Assembly (NCBI RefSeq): GCF_000024865.1
Contig: NC_013595.1
Span: forward strand, 5,890,001 to 5,954,000
Source: Streptosporangium roseum DSM 43021
Lineage (GTDB): Bacteria > Actinomycetota > Actinomycetes > Streptosporangiales > Streptosporangiaceae
DNA length: 64,000 nucleotides
Direction: 5' to 3'
The translations under genes were made by a program, and so were the position numbers. Of the stretch, positions 38,986 through 46,308 are shown piece by piece (the stretch's first letter is position 1; every line of letters starts with the position of its first letter). Below the pieces are notes generated by a model. That model did not search any database and was not told the origin of the DNA. It saw only the letters and a program-made list of their open reading frames with translations.

Positions 38986-40008
38986 TCAGACCATCACGGC
39001 CCTGCGGTTCGCGGGAGCCGTGGAGGCCCGCACCACCAGCTCGGGCTCGAACAGCAGCTCGTCACCGGGCACGGCGACCGCGTCGATCTGGGCGATGAGC
39101 AGGTCCACCGCCGCGCGCCCCATCGCCTCGATCGGCTGACGCACCGTGGTCAGCGGCGGCTCGGTGCAGTTCATCAGCGCCGAGTCGTCGTAGCCGATCA
39201 CCGAGACGTCCTGCGGCACCAGCAGGCCGGCGCGGCGGGCGGCGCGCACCGCGCCGAGGGCGAGCAGGTCGCCGCCGCAGACGAACCCGGTGAAACCGCG
39301 CCGCAGCAGCCGGGCCGCGGCGGCATGGCCTCCCTCCAGGGAGAACATTGTGTGCTCGACGGAGTCCCCGGTGAACTCCAGGCCGTGGACCCCGGCGTAG
39401 GCGGCGAAGGCGTCCATCCTGCGGCGCGAGGGCATGTGGTCGGGCGGCCCCAGGATCATCCCGATGCGCTCGTGCCCGAGGGCCCGCAGGTGCCCGGCCG
39501 CCATCTGCGCGGCGGCCACGTCGTCGCAGGAGACCTGGGGGAAGCCGAGGTGCTCCACCGCCGCGTTCACCAGGACGGCGGGCAGGCGGCGCTCCAGGAT
39601 CCGCTCGTAGTGCTCGTGGGAGGCGTCCCGCTGGGCGTACATCCCCCCGGCGAAGACCATTCCGGAGACGTGCTGGGAGAGCAGCAGGTCGACGTAGTCG
39701 GACTCCGAGACCCCGCCCACCGTCCTGGTGCACAGCACGGAGGTGAAGCCCTGCTGGGCGAGCGCGCCGCCGACGACCTCCGCGAACGCGGGGAAGATCG
39801 GGTTCTGCAGCTCGGGGAGGACCAGCCCCACCAGGCGGGCGCGGTTGCCGCGCAGCCGGGTCGGACGCTCGTAGCCGAGGACGTCGAGCGCCGTCAGCAC
39901 GGCCTTGCGCGTCGCCTCCGAGACACCGGGTTTGCCGTTGAGCACGCGACTCACCGTCGCCTCGCTCATCCCGACCTTCGTGGCCACCTCGGCAAGCCTG
40001 CGTGTCAT
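38986..40008 (-). CDS. LacI-family repressor of the alpha-glucoside operon
   Basis: A 340-residue LacI regulator: HTH RRLAEVATKVGMSEATVSRVLNGKPGVSEATR, hinge LRGNRARLVGLVLPE, periplasmic-binding-like sensor domain ending in LLFEPELVVRAST. ATG 40008 is seven bases after a -10-like TATGCT (40021-40016), consistent with a leaderless message. The operator candidate GCAAGGAGTTGC (40033-40044) lies upstream, and the same TTGC-rich sites occur before the binding-protein gene. The inducer is likely maltose or another alpha-glucoside. Confidence 0.92.
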   Translation of the reverse strand: MTRRLAEVATKVGMSEATVSRVLNGKPGVSEATRKAVLTALDVLGYERPTRLRGNRARLVGLVLPELQNPIFPAFAEVVGGALAQQGFTSVLCTRTVGGVSESDYVDLLLSQHVSGMVFAGGMYAQRDASHEHYERILERRLPAVLVNAAVEHLGFPQVSCDDVAAAQMAAGHLRALGHERIGMILGPPDHMPSRRRMDAFAAYAGVHGLEFTGDSVEHTMFSLEGGHAAAARLLRRGFTGFVCGGDLLALGAVRAARRAGLLVPQDVSVIGYDDSALMNCTEPPLTTVRQPIEAMGRAAVDLLIAQIDAVAVPGDELLFEPELVVRASTAPANRRAVMV

Positions 40009-40461
40009 GGATGCAAGCATACGACAGGAGACGCAAGGAGTTGCACAAATTTTGCATCGCAATGCCAGGGTGTGAGGAAGCATCCGCCGCCCGGCGGCGC
40101 CGTACGGAATCTCGCGCGCCGCCGGGCGTGACCGCTCCGGCCCGTAACGGCGTTCTCATCCTCTTCCAGGGACATCTCCATCCTCATGGACGCCGGCCCC
40201 CGCAGCCTGACACGGCCCTTCCCCACTGAAATGATCAGAGTCAATCGCTTCCTTGCGACATATAGACGAAATATTGCGAAGATATAGCTGTTATCTCGTG
40301 ATGCTGATACCGACTGGTTCCGTCCCATTGTCGCTGCAGCGGCATCACCGCCGGGGGCGCCGCCCGTAGCCGTGGGAGCCGAGCCGCTCCACCACCGTTT
40401 GAGACCGGCCGGATGAGGAAGTCTCCCCTACTGGCTGAGATTCCCGGGGAGTGGACGGACG
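40009..40461. promoter_or_regulatory. Long regulatory gap with AT-rich block and direct repeats
   Basis: About 450 bases between the LacI gene and a rightward flavoprotein gene. Near 40009-40080 TTGCA-type motifs probably bind LacI. From 40225 to 40320 the DNA is AT-rich in an otherwise very GC-rich window and carries direct repeats TTGCGA-C-ATATAG (40253-40265) and TTGCGA-AG-ATATAG (40274-40287), plus AGATA/TATCT. The block is likely a regulated promoter of the flavoprotein gene. No ORF recognised. Confidence 0.5.
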
Positions 40462-41841
40462 ATGACGGAACGGCTGGTGGTGATCGGGGGCGACGCCGCG
40501 GGGATGAGCGCGGCCTCGCAGGCGCGGGGCAGGCGTGATCCACAGGATCTGCGGATAGTCGCCTTCGAGAAGGGCCGCCACGCCTCCTACTCCGCGTGCG
40601 GGATCCCCTACCTGGTGGGCGGGGAGGTGTCCGACCCGCAGGAGCTGATCGCGCGGAGGCCCGAGGTCTTCCGCGACGAGCTGGACATAGACCTGCGGCT
40701 GCGCAGCGAGGTCACCGAGATCGACCTCGACCGCCGCGCGGTGGCCGTACACGACCATCACGGTGGCGGCCGGTACTGGGAGCCGTTCGACCAGCTCGTC
40801 ATCGCGACCGGCGGCCTGCCGCACCGCCCCGACCTGCCCGGCGCGCAGGCCAGGGGCGTGTACGGCGTGCAGACCCTCGACGACGGCATCGCCCTGCTGG
40901 ACGCCCTGGAGTCCGAGCGCCCGCGCAGGGCCGTGGTGGTCGGCGCCGGCTACATCGGCCTGGAGATGGCCGAGGCCCTGGTACGGCGGGGCCTGGAGGT
41001 GTCGCTCATCGACGGGGGCGATCAGCCGATGGGCACGATCGACCCGGACATGGGCGCCCTGGTCGCCGACGCCCTGCGCGGCCTGGGGGTCAAGGTGTTC
41101 CTCGGCGAGCCCGTCGAGGGCTTCTCCGAGTCCGGCGGGCGGGTCACCGCGGCCCGTACCGGGAGCCGGAGCGTGCAGGCGGACCTGGTCGTCCTCGGTC
41201 TCGGCAGCCGCCCGAACACGGCCCTGGCCGAGGCCGCCGGCGTCCCGGTCGGCGAGACCTCGGGGATCCGGACCGACCGGCGGATGCGCACCGCGGTCGA
41301 GGGCGTCTGGGCGGCCGGAGACTGCGTGGAGACCTTCCACCTGGTGTCCCGGCGCCCGGTCGCGATCGCGCTCGGCACCCACGCCAACAAGCAGGGGCGC
41401 GCCGCGGGCATCAACATCGGCGGCGGGTACGCCGCCTTCCTCGGCGTCGTCGGCACGGCGGTGTCGAAGATCTGCGAGTACGAGGTGGCGCGCACGGGCC
41501 TGACCACGGCCGAGGCGGCGGAGGCCGGGTTCGAGACGGTCGGGGAGATCGTGGAGTCCACCACACGCGCCGGCTACTACCCCGGTGCGCGCCGGATGCG
41601 GACAAAGATGATCGCCGACCGCCGGACCGGCCGGCTGCTGGGCGCCCAGATCGTCGGGCAGGAGGGCGCGGCCAAGCGCATCGACGCCCTGGCCATCGCC
41701 GTCTGGCACGAGATGAGCGTGGAGGACGTGAGCGGGCTCGACCTGTCCTACGCTCCCCCGTTCGCCCCGGTGTGGGATCCCATCCTGATCGCCGCGCGCA
41801 AGACGGCGGAACGCCTGGAGCGACTCGGCGGGCGGGAGTGA
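40462..41841 (+). CDS. CoA-disulfide reductase-like FAD/NAD(P) oxidoreductase
   Basis: A 459-residue class III pyridine nucleotide-disulfide oxidoreductase. The first nucleotide site is LVVIGGDAAGMSAASQAR, the redox-active single cysteine is Cys46 in SACGIPY, the second NAD site is VVVGAGYIGLEMAEAL, and FAD-binding GVWAAGDC is near residue 275. The C-terminal dimerisation domain is GYYPGARRMRTKMIAD. The single Cys and overall layout match CoA-disulfide reductases, NADH oxidases and NADH peroxidases. ATG 40462 begins the standard N-terminus. It may relieve peroxide, sulfur or disulfide stress. Confidence 0.9.
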   Translation: MTERLVVIGGDAAGMSAASQARGRRDPQDLRIVAFEKGRHASYSACGIPYLVGGEVSDPQELIARRPEVFRDELDIDLRLRSEVTEIDLDRRAVAVHDHHGGGRYWEPFDQLVIATGGLPHRPDLPGAQARGVYGVQTLDDGIALLDALESERPRRAVVVGAGYIGLEMAEALVRRGLEVSLIDGGDQPMGTIDPDMGALVADALRGLGVKVFLGEPVEGFSESGGRVTAARTGSRSVQADLVVLGLGSRPNTALAEAAGVPVGETSGIRTDRRMRTAVEGVWAAGDCVETFHLVSRRPVAIALGTHANKQGRAAGINIGGGYAAFLGVVGTAVSKICEYEVARTGLTTAEAAEAGFETVGEIVESTTRAGYYPGARRMRTKMIADRRTGRLLGAQIVGQEGAAKRIDALAIAVWHEMSVEDVSGLDLSYAPPFAPVWDPILIAARKTAERLERLGGRE

Positions 41842-41978
41842 CCTCGACGATGCGCCTCCGCCTCCGGCGCGGTCCCGGCGGTACGGCCTGCCAGGGGAAA
41901 TCCGCGGATGCATGGTTGGGCCGGTTCAGAGCGGGAAAGGGCGAAGAATCCCAGACCCGATCCCGACAAGGAGTCACA

Positions 41979-42266
41979 ATGCTCACATTGACCGACACCG
42001 CGGCACAGGTGATCCGGGACCTCAGCTCGCAGGTAGCGGACTCCACCGACACCGGTGTCCGTATCTCCTCACAGGCTGACGGCACAGGATCCCTACTGCT
42101 CTCGGTCGTGGACGGCCCTGAATCCAACGACAAGGTGGTCGAGTCGGAAGGAGCGAGGATCTTTCTGGATCCCACCGCCGCGGACATGCTCGACGACAAG
42201 GCTCTCGACGCGGACATCGACGAGGGGGGATCGGTGGCCTTCCTCGTGACCGAGCAACACCCCTGA
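41979..42266 (+). CDS. HesB/IscA-like protein without cysteines
   Basis: A 95-residue protein of the A-type iron-sulfur-carrier fold (LTLTDTAAQVIRDLSSQ ... VRISSQADGTGSLLLSVVDGPESNDKVVESEGARIFLDPTAADMLDDK). All three cysteines that hold the Fe-S cluster in IscA are missing, so it cannot be a normal carrier. ATG 41979 has AAGGAG. Probably a structural relic or a regulatory form, as known in other actinobacteria under the name 'adhesin'-like HesB protein. Confidence 0.8.
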   Translation: MLTLTDTAAQVIRDLSSQVADSTDTGVRISSQADGTGSLLLSVVDGPESNDKVVESEGARIFLDPTAADMLDDKALDADIDEGGSVAFLVTEQHP

Positions 42267-42329
42267 CACCACCGGAGACTCGCGGGGCCCCGGACTCCAG
42301 GCGGACGCTGCCGCCGGATCCGGGGACAT

Positions 42330-42374
42330 GACCGCTCTGTCCGGGATGACTTGATCATCCTGGACAGAGCGGTC
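42330..42374. terminator. 20-bp-stem hairpin, bidirectional terminator
   Basis: Outer arms GACCGCTCTGTCC (42330-42342) and GGACAGAGCGGTC (42362-42374) and inner GGATGA/TCATCC (42344-42349/42355-42360) stack through one G-T pair, leaving a loop of five bases. Sits 64 bases after the HesB-like gene. Confidence 0.85.
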
Positions 42375-42582
42375 CGTCTTTCAGGAGGTCCGGTGTCGCC
42401 GCGCCCGGGCGAGAATGACAGGCTGAAGGCGGGTTCTGGCGCCACGTCATGCGCGCCGGACCGGCCTGGGCGAGCTGCCGGGCGTTCTCCGGCGGGCAGC
42501 CCAGGTCGAGGCGGTCGTTGATGAGCACGCCCGGGATGGCGGCCGGCTCGTGCGCGTCGCGCAACAGAATGCCTTCCTCCAT
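42355..42582 (-). CDS. Small hypothetical ORF, uncertain
   Basis: A 75-codon leftward frame beginning MEEGILLRDAHEPAAIPGVL. Its first ~47 codons have strong third-position GC bias, but the tail runs into the terminator hairpin, where the stop codon lies. No ribosome binding site or known family. It may be a gene remnant. Confidence 0.3.
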   Translation of the reverse strand: MEEGILLRDAHEPAAIPGVLINDRLDLGCPPENARQLAQAGPARMTWRQNPPSACHSRPGAATPDLLKDGPLCPG

Positions 42583-42657
42583 CCGGGCGGCAGGCCGCCC
42601 GGCCGCGCGTCCCGGCAGATCGCCGCGGACGGCTCGACCTCGCCCTTACACGAACAT

Positions 42658-42688
42658 CCGCCCCACCGGCCGACAGCCGGTGGGGCGG
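42658..42688. terminator. 13-bp-stem hairpin after hemerythrin gene
   Basis: CCGCCCCACCGGC (42658-42670) and GCCGGTGGGGCGG (42676-42688) form a perfect stem with loop CGACA, downstream of the leftward hemerythrin gene. Confidence 0.75.
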
Positions 42689-42820
42689 GTCCGCAGGCAG
42701 CGTCCTCAAGCGGCCGGGGCCCTGTTCGCTGCGTCCCCTGGCGTCGTTCGGCGTCCCGGAGACGTCCTTGAGGACCCTCGTCCGCCGGCGCCCCGGAGCC
42801 TCCTGGCGCCGGAGAGGGGA

Positions 42821-43294
42821 CTACTTGCCCGCGCTGCTCACCGCGAGAGGGTCAGCGGGCGCCTCGGCCCTGGCCTTCTCCATCCGCTCGCCGAGCTCCT
42901 GGAGCCTGTTGCGCCCCATGGCCTCGCGCACCTTCGGGAACCACTCCTCTTCCTCCTCCTCGACGTGATGGCGCACGTTCTCCATCAGGACCGTGACCTT
43001 GGCCACGAACCGCTCGTCCTCGGGGTCCATCCCCCGCAGCTCGGAGAGCATCCAGACCACCACGTGGTGCTCCTCCACGCTCTCCAGGATGTGGTCGACG
43101 GTGTCGGGAGCCCCCTCGCGGGCGGCCGGGTAGAAGATCTCCTCCTCGATGTAGGCGTGGGTGGTGAGCTCTTCGATGATCCTGTCGACGATGTCCCGCT
43201 TCTTCTTGTGGGCGCCGTCACCGGCCTTCTCGAACTCCTTGAACAGCTTCTCGACGGTCTTGTGGTCGTCCTTCAGGAGCACGATGGCGTCCAT
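42821..43294 (-). CDS. Hemerythrin-domain protein
   Basis: A 157-residue four-helix protein. Metal ligands expected of hemerythrins are visible: His11 in LLKDDHKTVEKLF, HAYIEEEIFYP, VEEHHVVVW and NVRHHVEEEEEEWFP. The N-terminus MDAIVLLKDDHKTVEKLFKE is typical of the actinobacterial group. It may bind oxygen, NO or iron. It heads the leftward group that also holds the alcohol dehydrogenase, though a gap of 36 bases separates them and the hemerythrin gene is the downstream one. Confidence 0.9.
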   Translation of the reverse strand: MDAIVLLKDDHKTVEKLFKEFEKAGDGAHKKKRDIVDRIIEELTTHAYIEEEIFYPAAREGAPDTVDHILESVEEHHVVVWMLSELRGMDPEDERFVAKVTVLMENVRHHVEEEEEEWFPKVREAMGRNRLQELGERMEKARAEAPADPLAVSSAGK

Positions 43295-43330
43295 GTCTTC
43301 CTCTCGTTGTGATTTCTACGGATTCGACCG

Positions 43331-44512
43331 CTACGGATTGAGCAGGATCTTGACTGCCCCGTCCTGCTTCTTCTGGAAGATCTCGTAGCCGTGCGGGGCC
43401 TGGTCCAGCGGGAGCCGGTGGGTGGCCAGGTCCATGACCGCGAGCGGGTCGGAGTCGTCGGTCACCAGCGGCATCAGGTCGTCGATCCAGCGCTTGACGT
43501 GGGCCTGCCCCATCCGCAGGGTGATGCCCTTGTCGAACATCTTCAGCATCGGCATCGGGTCGGCCATGCCGCCGTAGACGCCGACGATCGAGACCGTGCC
43601 GCCGCGCCGTACCGTCTCGATCGACTGGTTCAGTGCGGCGAGCCGGTCCACGCCCGCGGTGGACATCAGCGGGGCGGCGATCGCGTCGGGCAGTATCACG
43701 GTGACGCTCTGGGCGAGCTTGGCGAACGGGGACCCGTGCGCCTCCATGCCGACCGCGTCGATGACCGAGTCGGGGCCGCGCCCGCCGGTCAGCTCGCGGA
43801 TCGCCTCGGGGACGTCGTCGGTCACGGAGGCGTCCAGCACCTCCACGTCGTGTCTGCGCGCCATCGCGAGCCGTTCCTGGACTCCGTCGACCCCGATGAC
43901 CCGGTAGCCGAGGTATTTGGCGATCCGGGCGGACATCTGCCCGATGGGGCCCAGGCCGAAGACCGCCACGGTGCCGCCGTCGGGGACGTCGGCGTAACGG
44001 ACCGCCTGCCAGGAGGTGGGCAGCACGTCGGACAGGTAGACGAACCGCTCGTCCGGCGGCCCCTGAGGGACCTTGATCGGGCCGAACTGGGCCTGCGGTA
44101 CCCGCAGGTACTCCGCCTGCGCTCCCGGCACCTCGCCGTACAGCTTGGTGTAGCCGAACAGGGCCGCGCCCATGCCGTGGTCGCGGACCTGGGTGGTCTC
44201 ACACTGGGCGAACAGCTTCATCTCGCACATGCGGCAGTGGCCGCAGGAGATGTTGAAGGGGATGACCACCCTGTCGCCGGGCTTGATGTGGGTGACCTCC
44301 GCACCGACCTCCTCCACAATGCCCATCGGCTCGTGGCCGAGGATGTCGCCCTCCCCGATGAAGGGCCCCAGTACCTCGTAAAGATGCAGGTCGGAGCCGC
44401 AGATCGCGGTGGTGGTGAGCCTGACGATCGCGTCGGTCGGTTCCTTGATCGCTGGATCCGGGACCTCCTCGACCCGCACGTCACGCTTGCCGTGCCAGGT
44501 GAGAGCCTTCAT
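43331..44512 (-). CDS. Zinc-dependent alcohol/formaldehyde dehydrogenase-type enzyme
   Basis: A 393-residue medium-chain dehydrogenase. The catalytic zinc site is CGSDLHLY and GHEPMGIVEEVG; the structural zinc cysteines are CGHCRMCEMKLFAQC; NAD binding is VFGLGPIGQMSARIA. This layout is the formaldehyde-dehydrogenase-like zinc ADH branch. ATG 44512 has AAAGGAGAAG upstream. It probably oxidises small alcohols or aldehydes with NAD(P). Neighbours (hemerythrin downstream, oxidoreductase remnant upstream) suggest a redox-stress group. Confidence 0.93.
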   Translation of the reverse strand: MKALTWHGKRDVRVEEVPDPAIKEPTDAIVRLTTTAICGSDLHLYEVLGPFIGEGDILGHEPMGIVEEVGAEVTHIKPGDRVVIPFNISCGHCRMCEMKLFAQCETTQVRDHGMGAALFGYTKLYGEVPGAQAEYLRVPQAQFGPIKVPQGPPDERFVYLSDVLPTSWQAVRYADVPDGGTVAVFGLGPIGQMSARIAKYLGYRVIGVDGVQERLAMARRHDVEVLDASVTDDVPEAIRELTGGRGPDSVIDAVGMEAHGSPFAKLAQSVTVILPDAIAAPLMSTAGVDRLAALNQSIETVRRGGTVSIVGVYGGMADPMPMLKMFDKGITLRMGQAHVKRWIDDLMPLVTDDSDPLAVMDLATHRLPLDQAPHGYEIFQKKQDGAVKILLNP

Positions 44513-44571
44513 GGTCTTCTCCTTTCGGGTCGTGCGGGACGGACCGGGGCGCGCCGCCGGTGCCGGAGCAC

Positions 44572-45164
44572 TCAGCGCACCCGCGGCAGGACCTCCTTGG
44601 CGTAGAAGTCGAAGAAGGCGTCCTGCTCCTCTCCGATCTGGCTGATGTACACCTCGGTGAAGCCCGCGTCGAGGCACTCCCTGATCGCCTGGGCGTGGAC
44701 CTCGGGATCGGGCCCGCACGGCGTCGAGGCCGTGGCCTCCTCCTCGGTCACCGCCTCGGCGAGCTCCTCGAAGTGCCTGGGCAGCGGGAGCATCTGCGAC
44801 GCCTCGCCCTTGATGCCCTGCGTGGGCCAGAGCCGGTGCACGGGCTTGCGCGCGGTGGCCTCGTCGGCGGCGTGGCAGACCTTCAGGCCGCCCTGGGCGG
44901 GCTTGCCCTCCCCGCCGGCCTCGCGGAACTTCCGCACCAGCTCGGCGCTCGGGCCGGTGCAGACGTAGCCGTCGGCGATCCGCCCGGCCGGCCGCACCGC
45001 CTTGTCGCCGAAGGCGGACATGCAGACGGGCGGAGGCTCGTCGGGAAGCGTGTGGAGGCGGGCGGTGTCGAGGTCGTAGTGAGTGCCTCGGCGAGTCCGG
45101 CCTGCCGTACCAGCTCCTTGGGACCGTGTTCCTCACTGGAGAGGAAATATCCGAATGTAGCCAT
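44572..45164 (-). pseudogene. LLM-class F420-dependent oxidoreductase, internal deletion and frameshift
   Basis: The reading frame from ATG 45164 encodes a normal family N-terminus, MATFGYFLSSEEHGPKELVR then QAGLAE, and then loses homology. From about 45075, in another frame, HYDLDTARLHTLPDEPPP leads into MSAFGDKAVRPAGRIADGYV and continues to the family C-terminus at 44572 (AIRECLDAGFTEVYISQIGE...). About 140 codons of the middle, including most of the TIM-barrel flavin site, are missing. The intact family would be ~320 residues. Confidence 0.8.
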
Positions 45165-45279
45165 ATCCGCCCCCGTCTCGGTGCCTGATCCGCAGCGATG
45201 ATCCCCATACCCCCTGTGACGAGCCCAAACGGATCACCGCTGCCGGGCCGCCGGGATCCGGCGGCCCGGCAGTGGTGCG

Positions 45280-46146
45280 TCAGATGCCGGCGCCGAGAAA
45301 CCGGCGCAGTCCGGCGGCGAGCTCGGCCGGGGCCTCCTCCGCGACGTGGTGGCCGGAGTCGATCGGCGCGCCGCGCAGGTCGTCCGCCCAGTCGCGCCAG
45401 ATCGCCAGCGGGTCCCCGTAGAGGTCCTCCATGTCGTCGCGGGCGGCCCACAGAAACAGCGTCGGGCAGGCGATTCTGCGACCCGCGCGGCGGTCGGCGT
45501 CGTCGGCGGCCCGGTCCGGGCCGAGCCCGGCCCGGTAGTCCTCGCACATCGCGTGGACGGTGGCCGGATCGTGGATCGCCCGCCGGTAGTCCTCGTACGC
45601 CTCGGCGCCCATCGCCTCCGGAGCCCCCCCGTACCAGGCGTCGGGATCGGCGTTGATCACCCGTTCGGCGGGCTTGGCCGTCTGGCCGAGGAAGAACCAG
45701 TGCCACCAGGCGGCGGCGAACCTTGCATCGGCCCGGGCCAGTGCCTCACCGATCGGCACCCCGTCGATCACGACGAGACGGGAGACCAGGTCCGGGTGGT
45801 CCATGGCCAGGCGCTGGGCCACGTAGGTGCCCCGGTCATGACCCACGACGCTGAACCGCTCGTGACCGAGCACCCGCATCAGCGCCGCGCAGTCGCGGGC
45901 CATCGCCCGTTTGGAGTAGGGATCGTGGTCGGCGGTGGTGGCCGGCTTGGACGACCGGCCGTAGCCGCGCAGGTCCGGGCAGACCACCGTGAAATCGCCG
46001 GCGAGCAGCGGTGCGACCCGGTGCCAGGTCGCGTGGGTGCGGGGGTGGCCGTGCAGGAGCAGCACGGGCGGCCCCGAACCGCCGTGCCGTACGAACAGCT
46101 CGGCCTCTCCGGTGCCCACCCGCTCTTCCTTGAAGCCTTCGAACAT
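45280..46146 (-). CDS. Alpha/beta hydrolase, haloacetate-dehalogenase-like
   Basis: A 288-residue alpha/beta hydrolase. LLLHGHPRTHATWHRVAPLL, nucleophile Asp104 in VVGHDRGTYVAQRLAMDHP, and FAAAWWHWFFLGQTAKPAERVI strongly recall fluoroacetate dehalogenases, including the His-Trp pair that holds the halide. The second of the two substrate-carboxylate arginines (Asp-Arg-x-x-Arg) is a tyrosine here, so the substrate may differ. ATG 46146 gives the normal start. It follows a tract of short repeats after the phosphoketolase gene in the same direction. Confidence 0.87.
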   Translation of the reverse strand: MFEGFKEERVGTGEAELFVRHGGSGPPVLLLHGHPRTHATWHRVAPLLAGDFTVVCPDLRGYGRSSKPATTADHDPYSKRAMARDCAALMRVLGHERFSVVGHDRGTYVAQRLAMDHPDLVSRLVVIDGVPIGEALARADARFAAAWWHWFFLGQTAKPAERVINADPDAWYGGAPEAMGAEAYEDYRRAIHDPATVHAMCEDYRAGLGPDRAADDADRRAGRRIACPTLFLWAARDDMEDLYGDPLAIWRDWADDLRGAPIDSGHHVAEEAPAELAAGLRRFLGAGI

Positions 46147-46189
46147 TCCACGGTTCCTTTCCCGGGCGCCGGCATGACGCGGCGCGGTC

Positions 46190-46308
46190 CCCCGGTACGG
46201 CACGGCGGCTCGGTGCGGCCGGGCGCGGTCGGCACGGCCGTTCGGTACGGCCGGCATGAATTCGGTACGGCCGGCTCAGTACAGCCGGCTCGGTGCGGCC
46301 GGCGCGGC
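46190..46308. repeat. Degenerate short tandem repeats of the TCGGTACGGCCGG type
   Basis: Six or so copies of a 13-16 base unit (CGGTGCGGCCGG, CGGCACGGCCG, CGGTACGGCCGG twice, CAGTACAGCCGG, CGGTGCGGCCGG) fill the gap between the phosphoketolase stop and the downstream hydrolase start. Confidence 0.7.

Larger units (their letters stand above)
42267..42820. other. Gap rich in hairpins and a doubtful small ORF
   Basis: Two large hairpins (42330-42374 and 42658-42688) and further inverted repeats (GTCCTCAAG 42702-42710 / CTTGAGGAC 42767-42775; CCGGCGCC/GGCGCCGG near 42785) occupy this gap. A minus-strand ORF at 42355-42582 is listed separately. The function of the extra structures beyond termination is not evident. 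Confidence 0.5.

Noticed and set aside
42330..42374. Reading the hairpin as a DosR-type box
   Set aside because: The symmetric sequence lacks the GGGAC/GTCCC core in the right arrangement and fits a terminator better.
46190..46308. CRISPR array
   Set aside because: Units are too short, degenerate and without unique spacers.
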